Shown: positions 42,042-58,015, counted from the stretch's first letter. The stretch is DNA of 64,000 bases from Heyndrickxia shackletonii (GCF_001420715.1 NZ_LJJC01000006.1:384548-448547), one strand, 5' to 3'. Program-made: numbers and translations. The notes: generated from the letters alone by a model not told the origin.

Positions 42042-43133
42042 ATGAAAATAAAGGTAGAAAGTCTAAGAGAAGGTTGTATCCTTGAGGAAGATGTTATGGG
42101 AATGACTAGCTTCCCTATTATTCCGAAGAAAACAATAATAGACAAAAATTATATTAATATTTTATTAGCCTTTAAAATAAATGAAGTGAATGTTGAAAAT
42201 AAAATGGCTGATGGAACGAGTTTGAAGACACAAAATAGTGAACAGAAACTATCAACAGAGAGTACAGTGAAAAATAAACTCAAATCTTCCTTTCAAGAAC
42301 AATATAATGAAGCGGTCCTAAAATATAAAACTGATTTTAAAAATTGGCAATCAGGAGCAGTGATTAATGTTGCAAATGTAAAAGAATATTTATATCCTTT
42401 GCTTGAAAAAATAGAGGATGATGTGAATAGACAGATTTTATCGCTCCATCATTATTCTAATAAAGAAGATTATATTTATCATCATTCTATAGCTGTAGGA
42501 ATTCTCAGCGGGATAATAGCTAAAAAAATGAACTATTCCAAAGGGGAATATTTTCAGGCAGCATTAGCTGGTTGCTTGGCTAATGCTGGTATGTCAAAGG
42601 TTTCACCATATATTATTAAGAAAAAAAGCACTCTGATAAGTGGCGAGATGAATGAGGTGCAGGAGCATGTTGTTCAAAGCCTTAAAATGGTGCAAAATAC
42701 TCCTTTATTGAAATCTGAAACGAAGCTGGCCATTTTTCAACATCATGAACGTCTGGATGGATCCGGCTATCCGCTGAAATTGAAAGGAAATAAAATTCAT
42801 TCCCTATCCAGAATTGTGGCAGTTGCAGATGTATTTCATGCTCTTATAAGTGATCGGTTATACCATGAAAATGTATCAGTATTTAAGGCGATTGAAATAT
42901 TAATCTCTGATTGCTTTGGACAATTTGACATATCTGTAATAAATGTTTTACTAAATATGATTTCCGTTCATTTAGTTATCGGAACAAAGGTGAAATTATC
43001 GAATAATCAATTAGGCGAAATTATGTTTACAAAAAGTTCAGCTTTAACAAGACCGTTAATAAAAATGTTAAACAGCAGTGATATTATTGATTTGGAGAAA
43101 AGAAGAGATATCTGTATTGAGGAGATAGTTTAA
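42042..43133 (+). CDS. Degenerate HD-GYP domain protein
   Basis: Protein of 363 aa with an HD-GYP-like domain (about 110-300), the fold of c-di-GMP phosphodiesterases. HHS (147-149) and HHERLDGSGYP (234-244, with GYP) are kept. The metal-binding HD dyad, expected in a LLHDIGK context, is replaced: ALAGCLANAGMSK (174-186) has Ala-Asn at those positions. The N-terminal part (1-60, MKIKVESLREGC) resembles the DUF3391-like lead domain of such proteins. Catalysis is doubtful; a c-di-GMP receptor or scaffold role is possible. The frame extends to an ATG at 41988, but GGGGGAAGG precedes the ATG at 42042. It sits between gyrA and rrn, as similar proteins do in some Bacillus species. Confidence 0.88.
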   Translation: MKIKVESLREGCILEEDVMGMTSFPIIPKKTIIDKNYINILLAFKINEVNVENKMADGTSLKTQNSEQKLSTESTVKNKLKSSFQEQYNEAVLKYKTDFKNWQSGAVINVANVKEYLYPLLEKIEDDVNRQILSLHHYSNKEDYIYHHSIAVGILSGIIAKKMNYSKGEYFQAALAGCLANAGMSKVSPYIIKKKSTLISGEMNEVQEHVVQSLKMVQNTPLLKSETKLAIFQHHERLDGSGYPLKLKGNKIHSLSRIVAVADVFHALISDRLYHENVSVFKAIEILISDCFGQFDISVINVLLNMISVHLVIGTKVKLSNNQLGEIMFTKSSALTRPLIKMLNSSDIIDLEKRRDICIEEIV

Positions 43134-43141
43134 TTATCTCC
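43121..43141 (+). terminator. Terminator overlapping the HD-GYP gene stop
   Basis: GGAGATA / TATCTCC with a 7-nt loop that contains TAA, followed by TTTTTTATT. Confidence 0.8.
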
Positions 43142-43161
43142 TTTTTTATTCTAAAAAAGTA

Positions 43162-43190
43162 TTGCATTTCATAGAAAAAGTTGATAGAAT
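43162..43190 (+). promoter_or_regulatory. rRNA operon promoter P1
   Basis: TTGCAT (43162-43167), 17 bp, TAGAAT (43185-43190). Confidence 0.7.
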
Positions 43191-43248
43191 AATATTCGTT
43201 GGTTTAAAAAAACAACAAAATGCTTCAAAAATAATATTTTAAAAACAT

Positions 43249-43277
43249 TTGACTAAATAGATTATCTGTGATAAACT
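43249..43277 (+). promoter_or_regulatory. rRNA operon promoter P2
   Basis: TTGACT (43249-43254), 17 bp, TAAACT (43272-43277). The leader downstream contains TCTTTGAAAACTAAACAGAA, shared with the leader at the window end. Confidence 0.75.
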
Positions 43278-43360
43278 ATTAAAGTCGTTAAGATGATTGG
43301 TCTTTGAAAACTAAACAGAACAAAACGTCAATGTTTTAAATGATGAGCTATATCAAACAC

Positions 43361-48193
<4,833 letters not shown>

Positions 48194-48260
48194 AAGATAG
48201 AGCGATTCTCTTTACTTCTTCTTCTACAAGTATTTAGTTTTGAGGGAATAACCTCATATT

Positions 48261-48378
<118 letters not shown>

Positions 48379-48387
48379 AATCGGAGA

Positions 48388-48414
48388 AAGTCACAGATAT
48401 TGGTCTGTGGCTTT
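48388..48414 (+). terminator. Terminator of the rRNA operon
   Basis: AAGTCACAGA / TCTGTGGCTT stem with a short loop followed by TTTTTG, 10 bp after 5S. Confidence 0.85.
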
Positions 48415-48448
48415 TTTGTATGGTAAAAATAGTTCTATAGTCCCGATT

Positions 48449-48542
48449 TGCGCGATTAACTGCTAAATTGACGAGATTAAGTGCCATTTTCGCGAGATTA
48501 TTGTAATAAATCACGAGATTATGCTAAAGAATCACGAGATTA
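48449..48542. repeat. About five degenerate 21-bp tandem repeats, core CGAGATTA
   Basis: Cores GCGCGATTA, ACGAGATTA, CGCGAGATTA, CACGAGATTA and CACGAGATTA recur every 20-21 bp, with variable AT-rich spacers. They lie between the rRNA terminator and yaaC. No coding sense; the period of two helical turns is notable. Confidence 0.75.
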
Positions 48543-48657
48543 ATTTTTTGCCTCGGAATATTGGCAGTATCGTTTGCCTTACTTTTTTCTTCAAAACTCT
48601 CTTTTGAAGACATAATCGTTTATACCAATAATCTGCCTTGCAGCATCCATGTTGTTC

Positions 48658-49593
48658 TTATTTATTCAAAAGATATTGAAGAACTAAATAAGTTGTCTTA
48701 TACATAGATATTGATAAAAAGTTAGTAATTATAGGATAGTCATTTGTAGGTGTTGTTTTTAATAGTTCTGACCACCATTCTGTTTCATATCTTGCTATCA
48801 TACTTAGATTATATAAAAGCAAATAATAAATAATTAATTCTGGAATCATTCCTAATCTATTCTTCTCAAGGGGAAGACAATAGATGTTTTTATCAATATG
48901 GTAGCGAAAAGGAAGAGGGAGTGTACTATCACAAGTAAAATAAATATTATCTTTTGTGGGTTTCTCCCATAGAATTTCGGAATTGCTTTTTGCATTAATA
49001 TACTCCTTGAATGAATCAAAAGTTTTATGATAATAATCCAAAACTCTAATTGGTAAACTATATGTATTGTCATTTTGATATACAGGATAAAAATTTGAGA
49101 TTTTAAAAAAATCAAGGCAATCATCAAGCTCCGGCAATTGGGTTAAAAGATCCTTCATGACAAATTTCTCTCCATCTAAATGTTCCACGTGAAACATATG
49201 CTTAGAAAAATGAGTGAATAAACCGAGCTTTTGGACTTTGACCTCATCATGAATAAATTGATATTGCTGTTTTTTCTTTTTACGCGATGTAACGCCATGC
49301 GCCAACACGGAAGTTGTTTCTGGATAATTCGGATCAACCGTTAAAATACATGCCTTAATTAAATGAACCAGGCCATAAAAGAGAAGAACTGGTTTAATTG
49401 CAAGCGGAGTAATCTCCGCCTGAGTATAATATAATTTCCCGTGATCCAAATAATACATAAAGGAAAAGCAATTATCATACCCCAGTTTACTAGAATCTAT
49501 ATCAGGTGATAATTTTTTATAACACTCTTTTAAATATTCTTGCGTGTAGACTGCAGATTGAAAATAATCTAATTGCTCCCATATTTTCTTCAA
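48658..49593 (-). CDS. yaaC: YaaC-like protein
   Basis: Protein of unknown function conserved next to guaB in Bacillus, 311 aa. The recognisable segments are YFQSAVYTQEYLKECYKKL, GLVHLIKACIL and a GVTSRKKKKQQY stretch; it ends in two hydrophobic helices (LIIYYLLLYNLSMIARY and LSISMYKTTYLVLQYLL). The frame begins with an ATG at 49629, but GGAGG is 8 nt before a TTG at 49593 giving MKKIWEQLDYF, which fits homologues. A parS site lies within the gene. Transcribed opposite to its neighbours. Confidence 0.88.
   Translation of the reverse strand: MKKIWEQLDYFQSAVYTQEYLKECYKKLSPDIDSSKLGYDNCFSFMYYLDHGKLYYTQAEITPLAIKPVLLFYGLVHLIKACILTVDPNYPETTSVLAHGVTSRKKKKQQYQFIHDEVKVQKLGLFTHFSKHMFHVEHLDGEKFVMKDLLTQLPELDDCLDFFKISNFYPVYQNDNTYSLPIRVLDYYHKTFDSFKEYINAKSNSEILWEKPTKDNIYFTCDSTLPLPFRYHIDKNIYCLPLEKNRLGMIPELIIYYLLLYNLSMIARYETEWWSELLKTTPTNDYPIITNFLSISMYKTTYLVLQYLLNK
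49181..49196. other. parS site inside yaaC
   Basis: TGTTCCACGTGAAACA, the known C variant of the parS consensus (TGTTNCACGTGAAACA). A parS within yaaC is also known in B. subtilis. Confidence 0.93.
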
Positions 49594-49641
49594 AAGTAGA
49601 ACCTCCAAATTGTTAGAAAAGTGGAACATATTTGTATGTAC

Positions 49642-51173
<1,532 letters not shown>

Positions 51174-51204
51174 GGTGTTCACAATTTAGGAAATATTTTA
51201 TAAA

Positions 51205-51250
51205 AAAATGGTAGAATTCCGTATCTATGATACAGAATTCTACCATTTTT
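51205..51250 (+). terminator. Terminator of guaB
   Basis: AAAATGGTAGAATTC / GAATTCTACCATTTT long stem followed by TTTG, about 30 bp after the stop. Confidence 0.9.
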
Positions 51251-51341
51251 TGTTTTACTTAGGTATATCCTCCGTCTACTCAATAGATTCGAACTATGAT
51301 ACAATAACGAAAGTGTAGTTCATCGTGATGGAGGGTTATGA

Positions 51342-52715
51342 GTGAAAGCTAAAAATAAGTTAAAGAAGTGTCTTGCCAGTGCACTGGCATTTATATTAAT
51401 AGTGAGTTTGTTGCAATTACCAAAAAATGCATTTGCGGCCGATGATATTTTAGATGTGCATGCTGATGGGGCTATTGCAATCGAAGCAAGTACTGGAAAA
51501 GTGCTTTATGAAAAAAATGCAGACACTGCACTGGGTGTTGCATCCATGTCAAAAATGATGACAGAGTATATTTTATTGGAGTCCGTTAAAAAGGGAAAAG
51601 TAAAATGGGATCAGGAATATACGCCTAGTGATTATGTTTATAAAATCTCTCATAATACAAAACTTTCAAATGTTCCATTGAGAAAAGATAAGAAATACAA
51701 AATTATTGATTTATATCATGCTATGGCAATATATTCAGCAAATGCAGCGACAATTGCGATTGCTGAAACGATTGCAGGTTCGGAAACAAATTTCGTAAAG
51801 ATGATGAATGAAGAAGCAAAGAAACTCGGGTTAAAAGATTACAAATTTGTAAACTGTACGGGTTTAAACAACTCAGATTTACAAGGTATGTATCCAAAGA
51901 AATTTGGAGGACCTGATGATGAAAATATAATGTCAGCAAGAGCAACGGCAAAACTTGCCTACCACTTAGTAAATGACTATCCTGAAATGTTGAAAACATC
52001 AAGTATTCCAAAAATGGTGTTTCATGCAGGCTTTACTCCAGATGAAGATGTTAAAATGGAAAACTGGAATTGGATGCTGCCATCATTAGTCTATGGTTCA
52101 AAGGATAATGGTGTGGATGGTTTGAAAACAGGTACTACAGATTTTGCAGGCTATTGCTTTACGGGTACTGCTCAACGAAATGGAATGCGGGTTATTACGG
52201 TTGTATTAAATGCAACAAATGCAAAAGGTCAAGGCGGATACAGCGCACGATTTGATGAAACGAAAAAAATGATGGATTATGCGTTCAGTAATTTTTCCGT
52301 TAAAGAGGTTTATCCTAAAAACTATGAAATTAGTAAACATAAAACTCTTCCAGTGTTAAAAGGGAAAGAAAAAAATGTAAAGATTTCCACAAAAGAGCCT
52401 CTTCGTTTAGTTGTAAAAAATGGTGAGGATAAAGCTTTTAAACCTGTTTTAGTGTTAGATAAGAAAAAGCTCGACAAAGATGGCAATCTTTTAGCACCTG
52501 TGAAAAAGAACGAAGCAGTGGGAAAACTTGTAGCAGAATATAAAGGTTCAAAGGATTATGGATATTTATATGGCCAAAAATCTGCTAGTGTTTATGTTGT
52601 AACTGCAAATAATGTCGATAAGGCAAATTGGTTTGTTCTTATGATGAGAGGCGTGGGCCACTTTTTTGCTAATATTTGGGGCGGAATAACATCTACAGTT
52701 AAAGGTTGGTTCTAA
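51342..52715 (+). CDS. dacA: D-alanyl-D-alanine carboxypeptidase DacA (PBP5)
   Basis: Exported penicillin-binding protein that trims the terminal D-Ala of peptidoglycan pentapeptides. 457-aa precursor: signal peptide about 1-33 (cleavage near AFA-ADD), catalytic S68-x-x-K71 in ASMSKMM, S132-A-N134, and K262-T-G264 in [10 protein letters not shown]. After the PBP5 C-terminal beta domain (about 310-410) comes the amphipathic membrane anchor [23 protein letters not shown] start with GGAGGG 7 nt upstream. Confidence 0.97.
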   Translation: MKAKNKLKKCLASALAFILIVSLLQLPKNAFAADDILDVHADGAIAIEASTGKVLYEKNADTALGVASMSKMMTEYILLESVKKGKVKWDQEYTPSDYVYKISHNTKLSNVPLRKDKKYKIIDLYHAMAIYSANAATIAIAETIAGSETNFVKMMNEEAKKLGLKDYKFVNCTGLNNSDLQGMYPKKFGGPDDENIMSARATAKLAYHLVNDYPEMLKTSSIPKMVFHAGFTPDEDVKMENWNWMLPSLVYGSKDNGVDGLKTGTTDFAGYCFTGTAQRNGMRVITVVLNATNAKGQGGYSARFDETKKMMDYAFSNFSVKEVYPKNYEISKHKTLPVLKGKEKNVKISTKEPLRLVVKNGEDKAFKPVLVLDKKKLDKDGNLLAPVKKNEAVGKLVAEYKGSKDYGYLYGQKSASVYVVTANNVDKANWFVLMMRGVGHFFANIWGGITSTVKGWF

Positions 52716-52743
52716 AATTAATACTATACAAATAAAGCATTTT

Positions 52744-52771
52744 AAAGGCACCTTCTTGACAAGGTGTCTTT
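52744..52771 (+). terminator. Terminator of dacA
   Basis: AAAGGCACCTT / AAGGTGTCTTT with a 6-nt loop, T-run TTTTTT. Confidence 0.85.
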
Positions 52772-52838
52772 TTTGCTGTTTATTAATCTTAGGAACTTTA
52801 TGGGAATTAAATATTTTCAGAAAAAAGGGGTAGTGTTC

Positions 52839-53720
52839 GTGAAAACAGGAACTGATAGAGTTAAGCGCGGCATGGCAGAAATGCAAAAAGGCGGGGTAAT
52901 TATGGACGTTATAAATGCGGAACAAGCAAAAATTGCAGAAGATGCTGGAGCAGTTGCTGTTATGGCATTAGAACGCGTACCTTCAGATATACGAAAAGCT
53001 GGTGGTGTAGCAAGAATGGCTGATCCACGTATTGTGGAAGAAGTGATGAATGCTGTGACAATCCCTGTAATGGCTAAAGCAAGAATTGGCCATATTGTTG
53101 AGGCACGTGTTCTTGAGGCAATGGGAGTAGATTATATTGATGAAAGTGAAGTATTAACTCCAGCTGATGAAGAATACCATTTAAATAAAAAGGAATATAC
53201 TGTTCCATTTGTTTGTGGCTGTCGTGATTTAGGGGAGGCAGCACGCCGAATCGGTGAAGGTGCTTCAATGCTGCGCACAAAAGGTGAACCAGGTACAGGA
53301 AATATTGTAGAAGCAGTTAGACATATACGAAAAGTAAATGCACAGGTAAGAAAAGTCATCAGCATGAATGAAGATGAATTAATGACTGAAGCCAAAATTC
53401 TAGGGGCGCCATACGAAGTATTGCTTGAAATTAAAAGGCATGGCGGTTTGCCAGTCGTTAACTTTGCTGCTGGTGGGGTTGCAACTCCAGCTGATGCAGC
53501 ACTTATGATGCAATTAGGAGCAGATGGTGTTTTTGTTGGTTCGGGTATATTCAAATCAGAAAACCCTGCAAAATTTGCTAAAGCTATTGTAGAAGCAACA
53601 ACACATTATCAAGACTATGAGCTTATTGCTCATATTTCCAAAAACCTAGGAACAGCAATGAAAGGAATTGAAATATCTTCATTATCACCAGAATCTCGTA
53701 TGCAAGAACGAGGCTGGTAA
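52839..53720 (+). CDS. pdxS: Pyridoxal 5'-phosphate synthase subunit PdxS
   Basis: Synthase subunit (TIM barrel) making PLP from ribose 5-phosphate, glyceraldehyde 3-phosphate and ammonia. 293 aa. [20 protein letters not shown] is the family start; the catalytic lysines lie in VMAKARIGH and in the [17 protein letters not shown] phosphate-site region. GTG at 52839 has AAGGGG 8 nt upstream; the frame extends further back but without homology. PdxT follows after 13 bp. Confidence 0.98.
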   Translation: MKTGTDRVKRGMAEMQKGGVIMDVINAEQAKIAEDAGAVAVMALERVPSDIRKAGGVARMADPRIVEEVMNAVTIPVMAKARIGHIVEARVLEAMGVDYIDESEVLTPADEEYHLNKKEYTVPFVCGCRDLGEAARRIGEGASMLRTKGEPGTGNIVEAVRHIRKVNAQVRKVISMNEDELMTEAKILGAPYEVLLEIKRHGGLPVVNFAAGGVATPADAALMMQLGADGVFVGSGIFKSENPAKFAKAIVEATTHYQDYELIAHISKNLGTAMKGIEISSLSPESRMQERGW

Positions 53721-53733
53721 GGAGTATCGTCTA

Positions 53734-54318
53734 ATGGTTAAAATCGGTGTACTAGGCCTTCAAGGGGCTGTAAGAGAACATGTTAATGCAATAGAGAAAT
53801 GTGGTGCTAATGCAGTTGTAGTAAAGCACAAGGAGCAATTAAATGAGCTGGATGGGTTGATTCTACCCGGTGGTGAGAGCACAACAATGAGGAAGCTCAT
53901 AGATAAGTATGACTTTTTAGATGAGCTTAAGAACTTTGGAAAACAAGGTAAGCCGATGTTCGGCACTTGTGCTGGCTTAATATTACTGGCTAAATCGATT
54001 GTAGGATATGATCAACCGCATATTGGAGTGTTAGATGTAAAGGTTGAAAGAAATTCATTTGGTCGACAAAAGGAAAGCTTTGAAACTGATTTAGATATAG
54101 CTGGTGTAGCTGACCATTTTCCGGCAGTATTTATACGTGCGCCACATATCGTTGAAGCTGGCGAGAACGTTGAAGTACTTGCCAAACATAATGGAAGAAT
54201 AGTAGCAGCTCGAGAAGGACAGTTTTTAGGCTGCTCCTTCCATCCGGAATTAACAGATGACAGCAGACTAACAGAATATTTTGTGGATATGGTCAAAAAA
54301 TCAAAAGAAAATGCATAA
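53734..54318 (+). CDS. pdxT: Pyridoxal 5'-phosphate synthase glutaminase PdxT
   Basis: Glutaminase subunit delivering ammonia to PdxS. 194 aa, class-I amidotransferase fold: GLQGAVREH (8-16), LPGGESTTM (44-52), nucleophile C79 in FGTCAGL, and H170/E172 in [10 protein letters not shown]. Start ATG at 53734 with AAGGAG 9 nt upstream; an upstream in-frame extension overlaps pdxS and is rejected. Confidence 0.98.
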   Translation: MVKIGVLGLQGAVREHVNAIEKCGANAVVVKHKEQLNELDGLILPGGESTTMRKLIDKYDFLDELKNFGKQGKPMFGTCAGLILLAKSIVGYDQPHIGVLDVKVERNSFGRQKESFETDLDIAGVADHFPAVFIRAPHIVEAGENVEVLAKHNGRIVAAREGQFLGCSFHPELTDDSRLTEYFVDMVKKSKENA

Positions 54319-54377
54319 AAGCAGTTGCATTTAGGTAAAAATTGTAGTAAATTATTTTTTAATATCAATTTAAAGCA

Positions 54378-54405
54378 TTGACAGGAAATAGTAGCAAGTT
54401 ATTCT
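54378..54405 (+). promoter_or_regulatory. Promoter of the serS T-box transcript
   Basis: TTGACA (54378-54383), 16 bp, TATTCT (54400-54405). Confidence 0.7.
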
Positions 54406-54409
54406 TTTT

Positions 54410-54607
54410 TAGAGAGTCGGTGGCCGGTGTAAACCGATAAAGGAAATTTGCGAATCCATCCTTGAGCGAAGTACCGAATGTTTTTTAAACTAGTAAGTAC
54501 TTTCGGGTAAAACCGTTATCGATTAAAGTGGAAAGCAAATCTAATTTGCTTTCAATCTGGGTGGCAACGCGGGTAACTCTCGTCCCTTTATAGGGGACGG
54601 GAGTTTT
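54410..54607 (+). promoter_or_regulatory. T-box riboswitch upstream of serS
   Basis: Leader of about 200 nt with AGAGAG at the base of stem I, the T-box CTGGGTGGCAACGCGGG at 54557-54573, and a terminator ACTCTCGTCCC / GGGACGGGAGT at 54576-54605 followed by TTTTTTG. Uncharged tRNA-Ser would stabilise the antiterminator. A likely specifier is the UCC in GCGAATCCATCC, but it was not placed by folding. Confidence 0.93.
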
Positions 54608-54639
54608 TTGTTTTTATTAAGAATAAGGAGGAAAATAGC

Positions 54640-55920
54640 ATGCTTGATATTAAATATTTAAGAGCAAACTTCGATAAAGTAAAGGAAAAATTGCAGCATC
54701 GCGGGGAAGATTTGACCGACTTTGAAAAGTTTGAGGAATTGGATATAAAAAGACGGGAACTTATTGTTGTTACAGAAGATTTAAAAAGCAAACGCAATGA
54801 AGTAAGTCAAAAAATAGCGCAATTGAAAAGGGAAAAGCAAGATGCTGACAACTTGATCACCGAAATGCGTGAAGTTGGAGAAAAAATAAAACTATATGAC
54901 GATGAATTGCGTCAGGTGGAAGAAACATTGGATCGCATCCTCATGTCTATTCCTAATATTCCTCATGAAAGTACTCCAATTGGAGAATCAGAAGATGATA
55001 ATGTCGAAATCCGTAAATGGGGAGAGGTAAGAGAGTTTGATTTTGAAGCTAAGCCGCATTGGGATATTGCGACAAATTTAAGTATATTAGATTTTGAACG
55101 CGCAGCGAAAGTAACAGGAAGCCGTTTTGTATTTTACAAAGGGTTAGGTGCCAGGCTAGAACGGGCTTTATTTAACTTTATGTTAGACCTGCATGTAGAA
55201 GAGCATGGTTATGAAGAAGTATTACCGCCATATTTAGTGAATCGTGCAAGTATGACAGGTACTGGCCAGCTGCCTAAGTTCGAGGAAGATGCATTTTTAG
55301 TAGAGAGTGAAGATTACTTCTTAATCCCTACAGCAGAAGTACCGGTGACAAATTTACACCGAGATGAAATTTTAGACGGGGATCAGCTTCCTATCAATTA
55401 TGCAGCATTTAGTGCATGTTTCCGTTCTGAGGCAGGTTCTGCAGGTCGTGATACTAGGGGACTCATTCGCCAACATCAATTTAACAAGGTAGAGCTGGTG
55501 AAGTTTGTGAAACCGGAAGATTCTTATGAGGAGCTTGAAAAATTAACAGGTCATGCAGAAAAAGTACTTCAATTACTTGGATTGCCATACCGTGTTTTAA
55601 GTATGTGTACAGCAGATTTAGGATTTACAGCTGCTAAAAAATACGATATCGAAGTATGGATCCCAAGCTATAATGCTTATCGCGAGATTTCTTCTTGCAG
55701 TAACTTTGAGGCATTTCAAGCACGCAGGGCAAATATTCGTTTCCGCCGCGAACTTAATGGGAAGCCAGAACATGTTCATACACTAAATGGTTCAGGCTTG
55801 GCAATCGGACGTACAGTCGCTGCTATTTTGGAGAACTACCAACAAGAAGATGGCAGTGTAATAATTCCAGAAGTGTTGCGTCCATATATGAGAAATGTGG
55901 ATGTTATTAAAGCAAAATAA
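54640..55920 (+). CDS. serS: Seryl-tRNA synthetase
   Basis: Class II aminoacyl-tRNA synthetase. 426 aa: N-terminal coiled-coil tRNA-binding arm about 25-110, motif 2 [20 protein letters not shown], and motif 3 [18 protein letters not shown] near the C-terminus. Start ATG with AAGGAGG upstream. Controlled by the T-box leader. A tRNA-Ser gene follows about 190 bp later with its own promoter. Confidence 0.98.
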   Translation: MLDIKYLRANFDKVKEKLQHRGEDLTDFEKFEELDIKRRELIVVTEDLKSKRNEVSQKIAQLKREKQDADNLITEMREVGEKIKLYDDELRQVEETLDRILMSIPNIPHESTPIGESEDDNVEIRKWGEVREFDFEAKPHWDIATNLSILDFERAAKVTGSRFVFYKGLGARLERALFNFMLDLHVEEHGYEEVLPPYLVNRASMTGTGQLPKFEEDAFLVESEDYFLIPTAEVPVTNLHRDEILDGDQLPINYAAFSACFRSEAGSAGRDTRGLIRQHQFNKVELVKFVKPEDSYEELEKLTGHAEKVLQLLGLPYRVLSMCTADLGFTAAKKYDIEVWIPSYNAYREISSCSNFEAFQARRANIRFRRELNGKPEHVHTLNGSGLAIGRTVAAILENYQQEDGSVIIPEVLRPYMRNVDVIKAK

Positions 55921-55936
55921 ATTTATGTAATCTAAA

Positions 55937-56003
55937 TGCCTTTATGCGTACATGTTTACTAGGTTTTCTCTCGATATAACTGTACACGTGTACGCATTAG
56001 GCA
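55937..56003. repeat. Imperfect inverted repeat after serS
   Basis: TGCCTTTATGCGTACATG on the left pairs with the complement of CACGTGTACGCATTAGGCA on the right around a 25-30-nt loop. No T-run follows, so it is not a typical terminator, though it may protect the serS mRNA end. Confidence 0.55.
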
Positions 56004-56068
56004 AAAGTTAATAATAAACACAAATATCAATCGGGAAAAAGAAGATAAAAAATAACTTATAAATAGTG

Positions 56069-56097
56069 TTGACAAGCTGTTTTTTGTTTGTTATATT
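56069..56097 (+). promoter_or_regulatory. Promoter of tRNA-Ser
   Basis: Perfect TTGACA (56069-56074), 17 bp, TATATT (56092-56097). Confidence 0.85.
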
Positions 56098-56112
56098 ATT
56101 ACTTGTCGATAC

Positions 56113-56205
56113 GGAGGAATACCCAAGTCCGGCTGAAGGGATCGGTCTTGAAAACCGACAGGCGGGTTAAACCGCGCGGGGGTTCGAATCCCTCTTCCTC
56201 CGCCA
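56113..56205 (+). tRNA. tRNA-Ser (anticodon TGA)
   Basis: 93-nt class II tRNA with long variable arm; acceptor GGAGGAA/TTCCTCC, anticodon loop TCTTGAAAA, T-arm GGTTCGAATCC, encoded GCCA end. The same serS-tRNA-Ser neighbourhood exists in B. subtilis. Confidence 0.97.
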
Positions 56206-56242
56206 TATTGAATAATAACACGCATAAAATATTGGAGATTTG

Positions 56243-56269
56243 AGATTCGTTACTTTTTGTAACGAATCT
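56243..56269 (+). terminator. Terminator of tRNA-Ser
   Basis: AGATTCGTTAC / GTAACGAATCT perfect 11-bp stem with loop TTTTT, then TTTG. Confidence 0.9.
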
Positions 56270-56289
56270 TTTGTTTTATAGAGGAAATA

Positions 56290-56319
56290 AAAGAAGCCGC
56301 TTTTTAGGCGACTTCTTTT
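56290..56319. terminator. Second hairpin, probably bidirectional
   Basis: AAAAGAAGCCGC / GCGACTTCTTTT with A- and T-runs on both sides. It could stop both plus-strand readthrough and the dck transcript. The next 115 bp before dck hold nothing I recognise. Confidence 0.55.
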
Positions 56320-56434
56320 AATATGATAAGGAAGTTTGTGATATAAAGGTGAAATTCGAACTACTTTTCACTAGCTCGTGAATTACCTCTGGTCCCGCCT
56401 GAGATTGAGGGTGAAGTTGGAACTAGAGTATATC

Positions 56435-57106
56435 TTATTTATTTCTTAACAATTGTGTTTGTTTAAGAAAATAGCTTATTCTTTCAATAATTGGTTCAAT
56501 GCTTTCTTCATCATTTAATAAATCATAATCGTTAATATTCAAACGGAGAACAGGACAAGCATTGAAAGAATTAATCCAATCCTCATAGCGTTTATGCATC
56601 TCAATCCAGTATTCAATAGGCGTCTTTTGTTCCATAGGTCTGCCGCGCTTTTGAATTCTTTCCAAAATATCTTCGATAGATCCATCTAAATAAATCAATA
56701 AGTCCGGATGAGGGAAATAAGGTGTCATTACCATAGCATCAAATAAATTTTTATATGTCTCATAATCTACTTCAGACATGTTCCCTTTTTCATAATGCAT
56801 TTTGGCAAAAATCCCAGTATCTTCGTAAATCGATCGATCTTGAATGAATCCTCCACCATACTCGAAAATTCTCTTTTGTTCTTTAAAGCGTTCCCCTAAA
56901 AAATAGATTTGTAAATGAAAACTCCATCTTTTAAAGTCATTATAAAACTTGTCCAAATATGGATTGGAATCTACTTTTTCAAAGGATGTACGAAAATTTA
57001 ACGCTTTAGCTAATGTTTTCGTCATCGTGGATTTTCCCACTCCAACAGTTCCGGCAATTGTGATAACTGTATTGTTGGGGATACCGTATTTATTGCGAAG
57101 TTCCAT
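56435..57106 (-). CDS. dck: Deoxyadenosine/deoxycytidine kinase
   Basis: Salvage kinase phosphorylating dA and dC. 223 aa: P-loop AGTVGVGKST (18-27), substrate motif QDRSIYEDTGIFA (DRS), HLQIYFLGERF and the lid RIQKRGRPME. Closest by motif to B. subtilis YaaF/Dck. The ATG at 57106 lies inside the end of dgk (17-bp overlap), so the two are coupled. Transcribed against the main direction of this arm, as in B. subtilis. Confidence 0.95.
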   Translation of the reverse strand: MELRNKYGIPNNTVITIAGTVGVGKSTMTKTLAKALNFRTSFEKVDSNPYLDKFYNDFKRWSFHLQIYFLGERFKEQKRIFEYGGGFIQDRSIYEDTGIFAKMHYEKGNMSEVDYETYKNLFDAMVMTPYFPHPDLLIYLDGSIEDILERIQKRGRPMEQKTPIEYWIEMHKRYEDWINSFNACPVLRLNINDYDLLNDEESIEPIIERISYFLKQTQLLRNK

Positions 57107-57743
57107 AGCACTGTGCCCCTTTTTGTAAAGTTAAGGATAATTGATCCAAAATATATTGAAGATCACCTTCGTATTGGATAAAATCAAGGTCGTCTCCATT
57201 AAATCGCAATACAGGGATGCTTGGATGAGTACGTTCAAAATTATCCATAAAAAGGTCATAGTCTGCTGATAATTGTTTTAAATAATCCGCACTTATATTC
57301 TTTTCAAAATCTCTGCCTCTCATTTTGATTCTTTTCATGACAGTATCTAAACTAGCATTTAAGTAAATAACTAAATTAGGCTGAGGCATATCTTTTATTA
57401 AAATGTTGTATATTTGCAGGTATTTTTGATATTGGTCTGTTTTTAACGTTCTCCTGGCAAATATTAAGTTTTTAAAAATATGATAATCAGACACAACTGG
57501 CTTGTTTTTTAGGAGATAGTCAGTGTTAATATCCTCTAGTTGTTTGTAGCGATTACAAAGGAAAAACATCTCTAGTTGAAAACTCCATTCCTCAATATTA
57601 TCGTAGAATTTTTCAAGAAATGGGTTCTCGTCTACAATTTCTTTTAACAGATGATAGTGTAAGTGGGAAGAAATTGCCTTTGCGAGAGAGGTTTTGCCTA
57701 TACCAATTGGCCCTTCAACCGTTATAAACGGTAGAGTTTCCAT
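57090..57743 (-). CDS. dgk: Deoxyguanosine kinase
   Basis: Salvage kinase for deoxyguanosine. 217 aa: P-loop EGPIGIGKTS (10-19), SFQLEMFFLCNRYKQLEDI and SDYHIFKN where dck has DRS, plus RIKMRGRDFEK lid. These match B. subtilis YaaG/Dgk rather than Dck. First gene of the dgk-dck pair. Confidence 0.95.
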   Translation of the reverse strand: METLPFITVEGPIGIGKTSLAKAISSHLHYHLLKEIVDENPFLEKFYDNIEEWSFQLEMFFLCNRYKQLEDINTDYLLKNKPVVSDYHIFKNLIFARRTLKTDQYQKYLQIYNILIKDMPQPNLVIYLNASLDTVMKRIKMRGRDFEKNISADYLKQLSADYDLFMDNFERTHPSIPVLRFNGDDLDFIQYEGDLQYILDQLSLTLQKGAQCYGTSQ

Positions 57744-57862
57744 TTACTGTCCTCCTCAAGTAGTCATCTTTCCATATGGAAAATGAATAAAACGTCGTAA
57801 AAAGCACACTAATACATATTTTAGCACATGTTAAAAAGGTGTGGTACGGAATATAATTCTAA

Positions 57863-57993
57863 AAAGGGAAGCGTTAGGCGCCTTGCTCATCGGCGTACGG
57901 ATGAGTGAAATTTGTACTTCAAATTTTGCTTGATGTCAATTATCGTGGGGAGGAGACGGAGAAATCCGCTAGCCGATAGGCACTGCGTTAGTC
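57863..57993 (+). repeat. Long inverted-repeat element, copy 7
   Basis: GCGTTAGGCGCCTTGCTCATCGGCGTACGGATGAG on the left (given as family match) and GAGAAATCCGCTAGCCGATAGG on the right, with GTGGGGAGGAGACGGA inside. Between dgk and the sleL terminator. Confidence 0.75.
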
Positions 57994-58015
57994 AGATATT
58001 ATATGTTTTTAAATC

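Noticed and set aside
55981-55994. TGTACACGTGTACG as a parS candidate
   Set aside because: It shares only the CACGTG core; the outer TGTTTC/GAAACA arms needed for Spo0J are absent. The CACGTG sequences within 16S and 23S were rejected for the same reason.
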